Assembly: GCA_041228335.1 (NCBI GenBank)
Contig: CP166130.1
Location: forward strand, 2,389,001-2,453,000
Source of the DNA: Alphaproteobacteria bacterium LSUCC0684
GTDB taxonomy: Bacteria > Pseudomonadota > Alphaproteobacteria > Puniceispirillales > UBA1172
Direction of reading: 5' to 3'
DNA length: 64,000 nt
A program made the translations under genes and the position numbers. Below the pieces are notes generated by a model. It was given only the letters and a program-made list of their open reading frames with translations. It was not told the DNA's origin and ran no database searches. How positions within the stretch are numbered: the first letter of the stretch is position 1; the number at the start of each line of letters is the position of its first letter. Below, one piece after another: positions 40,963 through 50,211 of the stretch.

Positions 40963-41242
40963 ATGTCTCATTTCTCCTACATACCGCCGCAGCACCATTG
41001 CCGAAGCGGTGGCCCGTATCTGCGGGCGTTTGCATCATCTTGTGGGGAGAGATTGGCCTCAGGCCGTACTGGAGTAACACAAACCCCGGGTCATTCCCGG
41101 GTCAATACCGGCATATCCGGCATCCCTTCACATTTTCCCATCAAGATTGGTTCAACTCATAGGAGTGATACGGCCAATTGTCAAGAACGTTCCGCCATTG
41201 ACAGCAATAGCACCTTGAGATGGAAGCCGGAAAGATGGGAAA
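40963..41242 (-). other. rpsO-pnp intergenic region
   Basis: About 280 nt between the rpsO terminator and pnp, with no gene. It holds a tight dyad, GGCCT-N1-AGGCC (41055-41065), and a direct repeat CCCGGGTCAT/CCCGGGTCAA with an 11-nt period (41085-41105); the two self-complementary CCCGGG cores can also pair into a hairpin. In E. coli the pnp leader forms a stem that PNPase itself regulates through RNase III, and a similar role is conceivable. No clear promoter elements were identified. Confidence 0.35.
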
Positions 41243-41268
41243 GAAAAGCCAGCCTGCCGGCTGGCTTT
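41243..41268 (-). terminator. Intrinsic terminator after rpsO
   Basis: Read leftward, arms AAAGCCAGCC and GGCTGGCTTT pair perfectly around a 4-nt loop (41245-41268), followed by TCTT. It lies about 18 nt beyond the rpsO stop codon. It may be leaky, since pnp usually shares transcription with rpsO. Confidence 0.8.
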
Positions 41269-41286
41269 CCGGAAATATCGCAACAC

Positions 41287-41556
41287 TCAGCGGCGGAGGC
41301 CGAGTTTGCTGATCAGGTCCTTATACGCCGCTTCGTTGCCACGCTTGATGTAGTCAAGCAGATGGCGACGCTTGCCGACCATGGTCAAGAGGCCGCGGCG
41401 TGATCCGAAATCCTTCTTGTGTGTCTTCATATGTTCGGTCAGATTGACAATCCGTTCGGTCAGGATCGCAACCTGCACGGCGGCACTGCCGCTGTCTTTG
41501 TCGTTGGCGCCAAACTCGGCAATCAGTTCGGCCTTACGCTCGTTGGTAATCGACAT
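41287..41556 (-). CDS. rpsO: 30S ribosomal protein S15
   Basis: An 89-residue primary 16S rRNA-binding protein. The motifs [19 protein letters not shown] and [12 protein letters not shown] are the S15 signature. AAAGGAGACCAAG precedes the ATG. It follows truB by 19 nt, in the truB-rpsO-pnp order typical of proteobacteria. Confidence 0.98.
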   Translation of the reverse strand: MSITNERKAELIAEFGANDKDSGSAAVQVAILTERIVNLTEHMKTHKKDFGSRRGLLTMVGKRRHLLDYIKRGNEAAYKDLISKLGLRR

Positions 41557-41575
41557 CTTGGTCTCCTTTCACATA

Positions 41576-42523
41576 TCAGGGAAGATTGAAGACCCGAGAA
41601 GGTGATGCCGTGCCGCCCGATATGCTGATGATGGCGACAAGTGTACCATCGCAAAGGGCAAGAGCCGTGACATCGTCCTCAAGAGGACCGGTTTCCGTCA
41701 TTGAGGTGCCGGAGACCGCAATCTTCTGGCCGCAACGCAGCCGGTGGGCATCATTTTCGGAAATGGCAAACGCCGGGATGTCGGCCAGCGCTGTCAAAAC
41801 CGGATGCAAAGCTTCAAAAGCATCGGCACTATTGTCGATTTGATCAAAAAAATCCAGTGAAATCGACCTGGCTTCGGAAAAAGGTCCAACCCGGGTACGT
41901 CTGAGCGCTATCACATGGCCTTCGGTGCCAAGGTCCCGGGCAAGATCCCGGGCCAGCGCACGGATATATGCCCCTTTTCCCGTAGTGACACGAAAACTGG
42001 CTTCATCCTTGGTGGCCTCAATCATTACCAGCTCATGGATATCTACCTTGCGCGGGCTGAGATTGACCTCAATATCGGCGCGGGCCAGATCATACGCCCT
42101 CCGGCCATCTTTCTTGATCGCCGAATACCGCGGCGGCACCTGATCGATCCGGCCGGAGAAGCGCGGCAGGGCTTCCCGGATAGCCACTTCATCCGGGCGT
42201 GTCTCCGAACGTGCAATCACCTCACCTTCGCGATCATCGGTATCCGTCGCTTCGCCCCATTTTACCGTGAAGAGATAATCCTTGGTGGCGTCCATGACAT
42301 AGGGGATCGTCTTGGTGGCCTCACCAAGAGCAATGGGCAGAATGCCTGTTGCCAGCGGATCAAGCGTGCCAGCATGGCCGGCCTTGGCGGCGTTGAAGGC
42401 CCGGCGAATGATATTGACCGCTTTTGTCGAGGGAACCGTCAACCCCTTGTCGAGAATGACCCAGCCATTTACAGCCTCTCTTGTGGAAGCGCGGCGGGGG
42501 TTAGGATTCGCGGTCGAGGGCAT
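41576..42523 (-). CDS. truB: tRNA pseudouridine-55 synthase
   Basis: A 315-residue enzyme that makes pseudouridine 55 in the T-loop of tRNAs. The N-terminal GWVILDKGLTVPSTKAV motif and the catalytic aspartate in AGHAGTLDPLATGILP are present, with the KDYLFTVKWGEATDTDD thumb region after. The ATG at 42523 overlaps the end of rbfA by 23 nt; a TTG at 42538 is also in frame but less likely. The C-terminal part contains a PUA-like RNA-binding segment. Confidence 0.96.
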   Translation of the reverse strand: MPSTANPNPRRASTREAVNGWVILDKGLTVPSTKAVNIIRRAFNAAKAGHAGTLDPLATGILPIALGEATKTIPYVMDATKDYLFTVKWGEATDTDDREGEVIARSETRPDEVAIREALPRFSGRIDQVPPRYSAIKKDGRRAYDLARADIEVNLSPRKVDIHELVMIEATKDEASFRVTTGKGAYIRALARDLARDLGTEGHVIALRRTRVGPFSEARSISLDFFDQIDNSADAFEALHPVLTALADIPAFAISENDAHRLRCGQKIAVSGTSMTETGPLEDDVTALALCDGTLVAIISISGGTASPSRVFNLP

Positions 42524-42905
42524 TGCTGTTCTCGCCAATCAGCGCACTGATCCGGCTTGCCGTATCAAAACTGCTATCGAGGATGAAGCGAAGCTTCGGC
42601 GTGCGGCGGATGGTCAGGCGACGGGACAGTTCATGCTGGATCGTTTTCGAAATCCGGCCAAGGGCGTCGATAACGCCATCGGGATCAACCCCGCCGAGCG
42701 GCATCACATACACCCTTGCATTGGCAAAATCCGGGCTGATCGAGACCTCCGATACGGTCACCGAAACACCTTCGAGCTCCGGCTCATAAAAGGGATGGCG
42801 AAGAAGAATATCCGAAATGAGATGCCGGATTTCTTCCCCCACCTTGAGCTGGCGCTGTGATTTATCACCGCCCTGGCGGTCGTTTCTGCTGTTTCGGTCA
42901 CCCAT
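42501..42905 (-). CDS. rbfA: Ribosome-binding factor A
   Basis: A 134-residue KH-fold protein that helps 16S rRNA processing and 30S maturation. QLKVGEEIRHLISDILLR, the VSEVSISPDFANARVYVMPLG strand region and LRFILDSSFD are typical RbfA features. It starts 32 nt after infB and overlaps truB. Confidence 0.95.
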   Translation of the reverse strand: MGDRNSRNDRQGGDKSQRQLKVGEEIRHLISDILLRHPFYEPELEGVSVTVSEVSISPDFANARVYVMPLGGVDPDGVIDALGRISKTIQHELSRRLTIRRTPKLRFILDSSFDTASRISALIGENSNALDRES

Positions 42906-42937
42906 GACACTATCCGAAAGCGGATTACCCCCTGGCT

Positions 42938-45439
42938 TTAATCCAGGCTCCGCGCAACTTCGTGAACTTCAAAGCATTCGACCATGTCGCCTTGCTGCAA
43001 ATCACCGTAATTTTCAAAGGCCATGCCACATTCCTGACCTTCGCGCACTTCCTTGACCTCATCCTTGAACCGCTTGAGTGTCTTGAGCGAACCTTCATGG
43101 ATCACGACATTATCTCGCAGAAGGCGAACACTGCACCCACGCTTGATGACGCCTTCGGTGACAAAACAGCCCCCGATCTTGCCAACTTTGGTGATATTGA
43201 ACACCTCGCGGATTTCAGCATAGCCGATGAATTCTTCCTTGGTATCAGGCTCCAGAAGGCCTGTCATCGCGACCTTGATCTCATCGATCAATTCATAAAT
43301 GATCGAATGATAGCGAATTTCGACCCCGTCTCGACGGGCCTGATCCCGTGCCTGCGGATTAGCCCGGACATTAAAGGCGATAATCAGCGCCGACGAAGCC
43401 GCTGCCAGGCTGACATCCGATTCGCTGATGGCACCGACACCGGTGGACAGCATACGGACCTTGACCTGTTCCGTCGCCAGTTTTTCAATGGCAACACGGA
43501 TCGCTTCAAGAGAGCCATGCACATCGGTCTTGATGACAACCGGCAGTTCCTGCGCTTCGCCTGCAGCAATGGCGGAAAGCATCTGTTCCACCGATCCGCG
43601 GGCGCCGATGGCGGCATCCTTGGTGCGAATTACACGCTGGCGATATTCCGCAACTTCACGGGCCCGGGCCTCACTTTCAACAACGGTGAGGATATCACCG
43701 GCCATGGGCGTGCCATTAAGGCCGAGCACTTCAACCGCATCTCCGGGGCGGGCTTCCCTGACCTGACGGCCGCGGTCATCATTAAGGGCACGCACACGGC
43801 CTGTTTCCGCACCAACCACGAAAATGTCGCCGACCTTGAGCATGCCGCGTGTCACCAGAAGCGATGCCACCGAACCCCGGCCGCGCTCCACCTTGGCTTC
43901 GATCACGGCCCCTTCGGCGGCGCGATCAGGATTGGCCTTAAGCTCAAGCAGTTCCGCCTGAAGCATAATCGCTTCTTCCAGTTTGTCGAGGCCCATTCTG
44001 GTATGGGCAGAAACCTCAACACTCAGCACATCACCGCCGAATTCCTCGGTAATGATCTCATGGCTGAGGAGTTCGTTGCGCACACGCTGCGGGTCCGCTT
44101 CGGGTTTGTCGCATTTGTTGATTGCGATGATCACCGGACATTCGGCTGCCCGCGCGTGATTGATGGCCTCGATGGTCTGCTGCATGACGCCGTCATCCGC
44201 CGCCACGACCAGCACCACGATATCGGTGATATTGGCCCCCCGCATCCGCATTTCGGTGAACGCTTCATGGCCGGGTGTATCGATGAACGTGATCGTGTTG
44301 CCGCTTGCGGTGCTGACCTGATAGGCGCCAATATGCTGGGTGATCCCGCCGGATTCGCCAGCTGCCACATCGGTCTGCCGGATCGCGTCGAGAATGGACG
44401 TCTTGCCATGATCAACATGCCCCATGACCGTGACAACCGGCGGCCGTGGCTTCAGGGTTGCCGGATCATCTTCCTCGCCATCGCTGGTAATGTCGACATC
44501 GGCTTCCGAAACACGGTTTGGTTTGTGGCCAAGTTCAACGACGATGAGTTCAGCCGTCTCGGCATCGATTGTCTGGGTCACGGTTGCCATGATCCCGAGT
44601 TTCATCAACTCCTTGATCACATCGGCGGCGCGTTCCGCCATCCGGTTGGACAACTCCTGCACCGTGATGGCTTCCGGAATGGTAACATCACGGACCTGTT
44701 TGACCTTTGGCTGTGCTTCCATTGAGCGCATCCGGGCCTTTTCGCGCTCACGCGCCCGCCGCACCGAGGCAAGTGAACGCTGACGCGTGCTCTCCCCGCC
44801 ATCCAGTGCTTCGGTGATGGTGATCTTGCCGCGACGTCGCTGATCCTGCTCGCCGCGCCGCACATTGGTCTTCTTCGGCTGATCCGGCACCTCACGTTTG
44901 CGGCTGCCTGGACGTCCGGGCGATGAAACCACCTCCGGGAAGGAAGAGGGTTGATCTGATTGCAATGCGGCCTTCTCACGCCGGGCCTGCTCTTCGGCAT
45001 GACGGCGGGAGGTTTCCTCACGGCGGGATTCTTCCTCTGCTGCAACGCGGCGCATTTCCGCAAGTTCGCGCTCACGGCGGGACTCGGCTGATACCGGTGC
45101 CTTGTCTTCAGGGGCTGTGTCTTCCTGCTTTACCGATGGGGCGGGCGGAACCTCGGCCTGCCGCTTCATCCCTTCCTGCAAGGCGCGATTGCGCGCCGCG
45201 CGCTCGGCTTCGGTGAGATTGTCGGCAGCATCTGCACCTCCCACAGGTGACTTGCGGGATGGCGCCGGGCGAACCCCGGGCTGCCGCTTGCGCACGACTT
45301 CCACCTGAACGGGCCTTGATGATGCCCGGCCCGGCTGGCCTCGTGGCGCCACCGGAGCGCCGCCATCGGTGACCCCGCCAAGGGTGAGCTTGCCGCTTCC
45401 CAGGCTCAGCGTTTTCTTTTTGTCAGCCTCTTTGCTCAT
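42938..45439 (-). CDS. infB: Translation initiation factor IF-2
   Basis: An 833-residue GTPase that places initiator tRNA on the ribosome. The N-terminal third is low-complexity and very rich in Arg, Glu, Ala and Pro, as usual for IF-2, preceded by [14 protein letters not shown]. The G domain has G1 [10 protein letters not shown]3 DTPGHEAF and G4 NKCD, followed by the two beta-barrel domains. The ATG at 45439 is preferred to an upstream frame because the family N-terminus [13 protein letters not shown] starts there. It follows ylxR by 119 nt. Confidence 0.97.
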   Translation of the reverse strand: MSKEADKKKTLSLGSGKLTLGGVTDGGAPVAPRGQPGRASSRPVQVEVVRKRQPGVRPAPSRKSPVGGADAADNLTEAERAARNRALQEGMKRQAEVPPAPSVKQEDTAPEDKAPVSAESRRERELAEMRRVAAEEESRREETSRRHAEEQARREKAALQSDQPSSFPEVVSSPGRPGSRKREVPDQPKKTNVRRGEQDQRRRGKITITEALDGGESTRQRSLASVRRAREREKARMRSMEAQPKVKQVRDVTIPEAITVQELSNRMAERAADVIKELMKLGIMATVTQTIDAETAELIVVELGHKPNRVSEADVDITSDGEEDDPATLKPRPPVVTVMGHVDHGKTSILDAIRQTDVAAGESGGITQHIGAYQVSTASGNTITFIDTPGHEAFTEMRMRGANITDIVVLVVAADDGVMQQTIEAINHARAAECPVIIAINKCDKPEADPQRVRNELLSHEIITEEFGGDVLSVEVSAHTRMGLDKLEEAIMLQAELLELKANPDRAAEGAVIEAKVERGRGSVASLLVTRGMLKVGDIFVVGAETGRVRALNDDRGRQVREARPGDAVEVLGLNGTPMAGDILTVVESEARAREVAEYRQRVIRTKDAAIGARGSVEQMLSAIAAGEAQELPVVIKTDVHGSLEAIRVAIEKLATEQVKVRMLSTGVGAISESDVSLAAASSALIIAFNVRANPQARDQARRDGVEIRYHSIIYELIDEIKVAMTGLLEPDTKEEFIGYAEIREVFNITKVGKIGGCFVTEGVIKRGCSVRLLRDNVVIHEGSLKTLKRFKDEVKEVREGQECGMAFENYGDLQQGDMVECFEVHEVARSLD

Positions 45440-45558
45440 CCTGTACCCTTTCGGCCACACCCTTTGGCTCAGCACGACGATCAATTGCGATCATCATATT
45501 CAAGCCATGGTTTACAATGCCCAGGCATGTAAATGCAACCCATTGCACCATTATGCCC

Positions 45559-46137
45559 TCAATCTTCGTTCATATTCTGCCGGAATCCGGCAAGTTGACG
45601 GCATGCCGCCGCAATACGTTCCGCCTGCCCATGGGGCTGATTCCCCACCGCAACAAAAGCGATCGAATCCCGCCCGAATATTGACCCCAGCTCTTCGCCG
45701 GAAAAAAAATCAACCTGCCAGTCATGCGGCACATCTCCCGCAAGCGCCCTCGCTTCACGGCCGGAAGCATCGGTTGCAACAAGAAGGCCCCTCACCGCAC
45801 CTGCCGCCCTGATCTTGCCGCCGCCGCCAACAACAAGGCCGCTGCGCCGTCCTATGGACAAAAGCTCAAGGCAACGCTGCAAGAGAAGCTTTTCAACCAG
45901 ATCCGAAAGATCCGCAACCTCTGCTTTCGTATCCAGCGCCCGCGCCAGCAGCCCCTTTGTCTGGGCCTGCTTGATACACGATGCCGAGGCAGTCACCCAG
46001 GCCCCGCGCCCGGGCAGTTTTGCCGCCACGTCAGGAATGGCCCTGCCATCAGGCCCGGACACGAAGCGGATCATCTGATCCGGTTCTAGTCGTGCGCCGG
46101 TAACGACGCATTTCCTTTCTTGGGCATGTCTCTTCAG
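45559..46137 (-). CDS. ylxR: YlxR-type RNA-binding protein with L7Ae-like domain, apparent CTG start
   Basis: An approximately 192-residue protein. The YlxR (DUF448) domain has ERKCVVTG, MIRFVSGPDGRAIPD and KLPGRGAWV; the C-terminal half resembles an L7Ae/L30e-like RNA-binding domain (LLLQRCLELLSIGRRSGLVVGG). The first ATG in frame, at 46074, would cut off the conserved ERKCVVTG. Upstream there is no ATG, GTG or TTG, but a CTG at 46137 has AGGAG exactly 8 nt before it and lies 3 nt after the nusA stop. I therefore propose a CTG start. The protein sits in the nusA-infB operon and probably acts in transcription or ribosome-linked RNA binding. Confidence 0.8.
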   Translation of the reverse strand: MKRHAQERKCVVTGARLEPDQMIRFVSGPDGRAIPDVAAKLPGRGAWVTASASCIKQAQTKGLLARALDTKAEVADLSDLVEKLLLQRCLELLSIGRRSGLVVGGGGKIRAAGAVRGLLVATDASGREARALAGDVPHDWQVDFFSGEELGSIFGRDSIAFVAVGNQPHGQAERIAAACRQLAGFRQNMNED

Positions 46138-46140
46138 GGT

Positions 46141-47700
46141 TTATTCTCCTGTTTCGTCTCCGGCATCCGCCGCACCATCTTCAGAAGCCTCGTCTTCATC
46201 CTCAAACCAGTGCGCCCGCGCGGCCATGATGATATCCCCGGCAAGCTCGCCGCTGGTCAGCCCGAAACTGCTGAGATGTTCAACCAGTTCATCGGAGTCA
46301 AGATCAGCCAGATCATCCAGGGTCAGAATACCGGCATTGGCCAGCGCAAGGATCATCACCGGCGACAAATGCTCAAAATTCCGCAGATCGTCCGTGACGT
46401 TCAATCCCTGAAGCTCCTTGTCAATCCGGATGGTTTCGCGTTCGACAAAATCGATCGCCCGCTGGGAAAGCTCGGTTGCAATCGCTTCATCAAAGCCCTG
46501 AATGGTCATGAGCTCTTCCACCGGGGTTTCGGCGATATCCTCGACCATCACAAACCCTTCGGCAATCAGCAGATGTGCGATCACATCATCGATATCAAGG
46601 CTTTCCATGAACCGCTCGGAGCGATTCCGGGTCTCTTCCTGGCGACGCTCTGATTCCTGGGCTTCGGTCAGGATGTCGATATACCAGCCGGTGAGTTGAG
46701 AGGCGAGACGGACATTCTGCCCCCGCCGGCCAATGGCAAGGCTGAGCTGATCATCGGGCACAACCACTTCCATGCGGCCGGCATCTTCATCCATCACCAC
46801 CTTGGACACCACCGCCGGGGCCAGGGAATTGACAGCAAAGGTCACGGTATCTTCGGACCAGGGGATAATCTCAATCTTTTCACCCTGAAGTTCGTTGACA
46901 ACAGCCTGGACGCGACTGCCCCTCATACCAACACAGGCGCCGACCGGATCAATGCTCGGGTCATTGGAAAAGACCGCGATCTTGGCCCGGCTGCCAGCTT
47001 CACGGACAACATTCTTGATCTCGATGATGCCATCATAGATTTCCGGCACTTCCTGGGTGAAGAGCTGGGCCATGAACTGGTTGTCGGCCCGGGACAGGAA
47101 AATCTGCGGGCCGCGCACTTCTTCACGCACATCCTTGATATAGGCACGAACGCGGTCACCCTGACGAAGAAGTTCCCGCGGGATCATTTCCTCGCGCCGG
47201 ATGACGCCTTCGGCACGCCCGAGATCAACCGAGATCGAATAGCTTTCCGCGCGCTTGATCGTGCCGACAACAATCTCACCGACCCTGTCTTTATATTCTT
47301 CATACTGGCGGGCACGTTCAGCATCACGAACACGCTGGGAGATGACCTGCTTTGCTGTCTGGGCAGCGATACGGCCGAATTCCAGCGGCGGCAGGGGCTC
47401 ACGAATCAAATCACCGATATTCAGGCTCGCATCATGCTTCTGCGCTTCAGCCAGCAGAATCTGGCAGGCTTCGTCTTCAACCTCTTCCACCACTTCGGTG
47501 ACGCGCTCAAGGCTGATGGCCCCGGATTTGCGGTCGATATGCGCCCGGATATCCCGATCCTGCCCATAACGGGAGCGGCCAGCCTTCTGGATCGCCTGTT
47601 CCATGGCAATGATAACTTCTTCGCGATCAATCGATTTTTCGCGCGCAACAATGTCCGCAACCTGAATGAGTTCAGCGCCAGGTACCGTTGACGTGTCCAT
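46141..47700 (-). CDS. nusA: Transcription termination/antitermination factor NusA
   Basis: A 519-residue RNA polymerase-associated factor that modulates pausing, termination and antitermination. The N-terminal domain (about 1-130), S1 domain (IVVGTIKRAESYSISVDLGRAEGVI), two KH domains (DPSIDPVGACVGMRGSRVQAV, and LSLAIGRRGQNVRLASQLTGW) and a C-terminal tail of two helix-hairpin-helix repeats with an acidic end are visible. It starts 4 nt after rimP ends. Its stop lies directly before the ylxR CTG. Confidence 0.97.
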   Translation of the reverse strand: MDTSTVPGAELIQVADIVAREKSIDREEVIIAMEQAIQKAGRSRYGQDRDIRAHIDRKSGAISLERVTEVVEEVEDEACQILLAEAQKHDASLNIGDLIREPLPPLEFGRIAAQTAKQVISQRVRDAERARQYEEYKDRVGEIVVGTIKRAESYSISVDLGRAEGVIRREEMIPRELLRQGDRVRAYIKDVREEVRGPQIFLSRADNQFMAQLFTQEVPEIYDGIIEIKNVVREAGSRAKIAVFSNDPSIDPVGACVGMRGSRVQAVVNELQGEKIEIIPWSEDTVTFAVNSLAPAVVSKVVMDEDAGRMEVVVPDDQLSLAIGRRGQNVRLASQLTGWYIDILTEAQESERRQEETRNRSERFMESLDIDDVIAHLLIAEGFVMVEDIAETPVEELMTIQGFDEAIATELSQRAIDFVERETIRIDKELQGLNVTDDLRNFEHLSPVMILALANAGILTLDDLADLDSDELVEHLSSFGLTSGELAGDIIMAARAHWFEDEDEASEDGAADAGDETGE

Positions 47701-47704
47701 AATA

Positions 47705-48193
47705 CTAGCCTTTCTTTTTTGCTTTCACGGGTTTCAGAAACCATTCCGTTGGATCGAGTTTGGCGGTGTCGATCATCTCAAAGGGGAGACAGACCGGCCC
47801 ATATCCTGTTTCCAGTTCCACCTGCCCATCATCGGTCATGCCGTTGATGCGGCCATTGAATCGCCGCCGGCCATCGATCAGCGATTTCATCGAGATCTTG
47901 GCCAGTTCACCGGAGAAACGGGTGTAGTCTTCCGGGCGGACAAGCGGACGCGACAGGCCGGGCGACGAGACCTCAAGCTGGTAGCCCGCCTTGATCGGGT
48001 CTTCGACGTCAAGCACCGCCGAAACCCCGCGGGAAATCTTGGCGCAGTCTTCGACCGTCATCTCAAGGTTTTCATCCATCGGTTCCGCCATGATCTGCAA
48101 CGTCCCGCTGGAAAACATCACGCGTACCAGGCGGAAGGCCATCGCCTCCAGCACCGGTTCAATCATAACCGCGATTTTTTCTTCCAGCAGCAT
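47705..48193 (-). CDS. rimP: Ribosome maturation factor RimP
   Basis: A 162-residue protein for 30S maturation and the first gene of the rimP-nusA-ylxR-infB-rbfA-truB-rpsO-pnp operon. The motifs EDCAKISRGVSAVLDVEDPI and LEVSSPGLSRPLVRPEDYTRF are RimP signatures. The ribosome site is weak. The 5' leader contains a terminator-like hairpin ending about 13 nt before the ATG. Confidence 0.95.
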   Translation of the reverse strand: MLLEEKIAVMIEPVLEAMAFRLVRVMFSSGTLQIMAEPMDENLEMTVEDCAKISRGVSAVLDVEDPIKAGYQLEVSSPGLSRPLVRPEDYTRFSGELAKISMKSLIDGRRRFNGRINGMTDDGQVELETGYGPVCLPFEMIDTAKLDPTEWFLKPVKAKKKG

Positions 48194-48206
48194 TCATCAA
48201 CCCAAT

Positions 48207-48231
48207 AAAAAAGTGGGCCTTTTGAGCCCAC
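48207..48231 (-). terminator. Terminator-like hairpin between trmB and rimP
   Basis: Read leftward, GTGGGC-N7-GCCCAC (48213-48231) is followed by six T (A run 48207-48212). It could end the metK-trmB transcript. It also lies downstream of the promoter at 48257-48285, so it is within the rimP leader and could act as an attenuator for the whole operon. Confidence 0.75.
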
Positions 48232-48256
48232 CGCCGTTTGACAGTATGTAATTCGC

Positions 48257-48285
48257 GTTATACGGCGTTTTATCTGTTCTGGCAA
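48257..48285 (-). promoter_or_regulatory. Sigma-70 promoter of the rimP-nusA-infB operon
   Basis: Read leftward, -35 TTGCCA (plus-strand 48280-48285) is separated by exactly 17 nt from -10 TATAAC (48257-48262). It begins directly after the trmB stop codon and points at rimP, with a predicted start point near 48250. This is the best promoter match I found in the window. Confidence 0.7.
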
Positions 48286-48288
48286 GTG

Positions 48289-48999
48289 CTAAGCGTTCCG
48301 CCGATACCTGAACCAGGAAGACTTCCGCCCGGCCTTGTCCGCTTTCGCCATATATCGGGTACCGGGCCAGCCCTGGGGCGGTGTCCGCCAGTCTTCCGGT
48401 GCTTCGGCCAGCCAATCGAAATCCGGACTTCGGGTCATCTGCTCAAGCATCCAGCTCTTGGCTTTCGGCTCATCGCTGGCAAGGAGAAGAGATCCGCCCG
48501 GCCGGATCAGCCCGGCCAGCACCGCAAGCAGATCAGGCTGGACAATACGCCGGTCCTGGTGACGCCTCTTCGGCCACGGATCCGGAAAAAGGATAAACAC
48601 ACCTGCAAGTGATCGCGGGGTAAATGCCGGCAGCAACAGGCGGACATCCTCCGGCCAGATGCGAATATTCGCAATCCCTCTGGACGCGATATGTCCGGCC
48701 AGCGACGCCACCCCGTTAATGAAAGGTTCCGCACCAATATAGCCGGCGGCCGGATTTTCCTCGGCACGCGCCGCCAGATGCTCGCCGCCACCGAAGCCAA
48801 TTTCAAGAAATACATCAGCGAGAAATGGTTCAAAGAGGCGGCGCGGGTCAAGTTGCCCCGGGCTCCCGGCCAGATCCGGGTCAATCTGCCATTTTTCCAG
48901 ACCACGCCGCAGGTTTTCCATCTGGACCGGACGCAAGCGCCGTCCATGGCGACGTCCATAGAACATCAGCCGGTCCTTTGGTGGAACTGGACGTGTCAT
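48289..48999 (-). CDS. trmB: tRNA (guanine-N7-)-methyltransferase
   Basis: A 236-residue SAM-dependent enzyme that makes m7G46 in tRNA. FLEIGFGGGEHLAARA is the SAM-binding motif, FPDPWPKRRHQDRRIV is the highly conserved catalytic PDPWPKxRHxxRR motif, and the C-terminal part is rich in basic residues. It follows metK by 9 nt, and the leftward block ends after it with a terminator-like hairpin. Confidence 0.96.
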   Translation of the reverse strand: MTRPVPPKDRLMFYGRRHGRRLRPVQMENLRRGLEKWQIDPDLAGSPGQLDPRRLFEPFLADVFLEIGFGGGEHLAARAEENPAAGYIGAEPFINGVASLAGHIASRGIANIRIWPEDVRLLLPAFTPRSLAGVFILFPDPWPKRRHQDRRIVQPDLLAVLAGLIRPGGSLLLASDEPKAKSWMLEQMTRSPDFDWLAEAPEDWRTPPQGWPGTRYMAKADKAGRKSSWFRYRRNA

Positions 49000-49008
49000 C
49001 TTCCCTGA

Positions 49009-50172
49009 TCAGACCGCTTTCTTCAGCGCATCCACGAGATCAAGCGCCTCCCAGGAGAATGTTCCTGGTCCGGCTTCACCCGCGGTCCGGCCGAAATGCC
49101 CATAGGCCGCAGATGAAGCGTAGATCGGCGCATTAAGTCCAAGTGTCTCACGGATACCACGCGGGGTCAGGTCCATCACCTTTGGAATAATCTCGGCAAG
49201 GCGGGAATCTTCAACCTCACCTGTCCCGTCGGTATTGACATAGATCGACAACGGATACGCAACCCCGATCGCATAGGATACCTGGATCGTACAACGTTCA
49301 GCCAGCCCCGCGGCAACGATGTTCTTGGCCACATACCGGGCGGCATAGGCCGCCGACCGGTCAACCTTTGTCGGGTCCTTGCCGCTGAAAGCCCCGCCAC
49401 CATGCGGGGCGGCACCACCATAGGTATCAACAATGATCTTGCGCCCGGTCAACCCGGCATCCCCATCGGGGCCGCCAATAACAAAATTGCCGGTCGGGTT
49501 AACATAGAATTTATCTTCATCGCACATCCAGCCTTCCGGCAGGACAGCAAGCACATGTTCCCGCACCAGCTCCCGGACCTGATCCTGACTGGCATCTTCA
49601 ATATGCTGGGTGGAGACCACCACGCTTTCCGCCCGGACAGGTTTGCCGTTTTCATAGACGCAAGTGATCTGGGATTTGCTGTCGGGTCCTAGGATCACAG
49701 CGCTGCCGTTGTGACGCGCATCCGCCATGGATTTCAGGATCTGATGCGAAAGATGGATCGGGGCCGGCATCAGCACATCGGTTTCGCGGCAGGCAAACCC
49801 GAACATGATCCCCTGATCGCCGGCGCCTTCATCCTTGTTGCCGGAACTGTCTACCCCTTGGGCGATATCCGCCGATTGTTCATGCAGATGGCAGGACACA
49901 TCCATGTTCTTCCAGTGAAATCCATCCTGCTCGTAGCCGATGGATTTAACCGCCTGACGTGCCGTTTCGATGATTTCTTCAGGCGTGACGACTTCAGGGC
50001 AGCGAATCTCCCCCGCAAGAACCGTGCGGTTGGTGGTGGTGAGGGTCTCGCAAGCGACACGACTTTCGTTGAACTTGCCGAGAAGCAGATCAACCACTTC
50101 ATCCGAGATACGATCACATACCTTGTCGGGATGGCCTTCGGAAACAGACTCGCTGGTAAAGAGATAGCTCAT
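49009..50172 (-). CDS. metK: S-adenosylmethionine synthetase
   Basis: A 387-residue enzyme that makes SAM from methionine and ATP. The N-terminal [14 protein letters not shown], the [13 protein letters not shown] nonapeptide signature and [19 protein letters not shown] are present. The 39-nt gap after lnt has a small hairpin, GGTTG-N6-CAACC, but I did not recognise a SAM-II or SAM/SAH riboswitch. TrmB, a SAM consumer, follows it. Confidence 0.97.
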   Translation of the reverse strand: MSYLFTSESVSEGHPDKVCDRISDEVVDLLLGKFNESRVACETLTTTNRTVLAGEIRCPEVVTPEEIIETARQAVKSIGYEQDGFHWKNMDVSCHLHEQSADIAQGVDSSGNKDEGAGDQGIMFGFACRETDVLMPAPIHLSHQILKSMADARHNGSAVILGPDSKSQITCVYENGKPVRAESVVVSTQHIEDASQDQVRELVREHVLAVLPEGWMCDEDKFYVNPTGNFVIGGPDGDAGLTGRKIIVDTYGGAAPHGGGAFSGKDPTKVDRSAAYAARYVAKNIVAAGLAERCTIQVSYAIGVAYPLSIYVNTDGTGEVEDSRLAEIIPKVMDLTPRGIRETLGLNAPIYASSAAYGHFGRTAGEAGPGTFSWEALDLVDALKKAV

Positions 50173-50211
50173 GGGAATACCTTGCTAATTGATCGGTTGA
50201 GACTACAACCT

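Noticed and set aside
50173-50211. Possible SAM-sensing riboswitch upstream of metK
   Set aside because: Only one weak 5-bp hairpin is present in the 39-nt gap and I could not lay out the pseudoknot of SAM-II, SAM-V or SAM/SAH classes.
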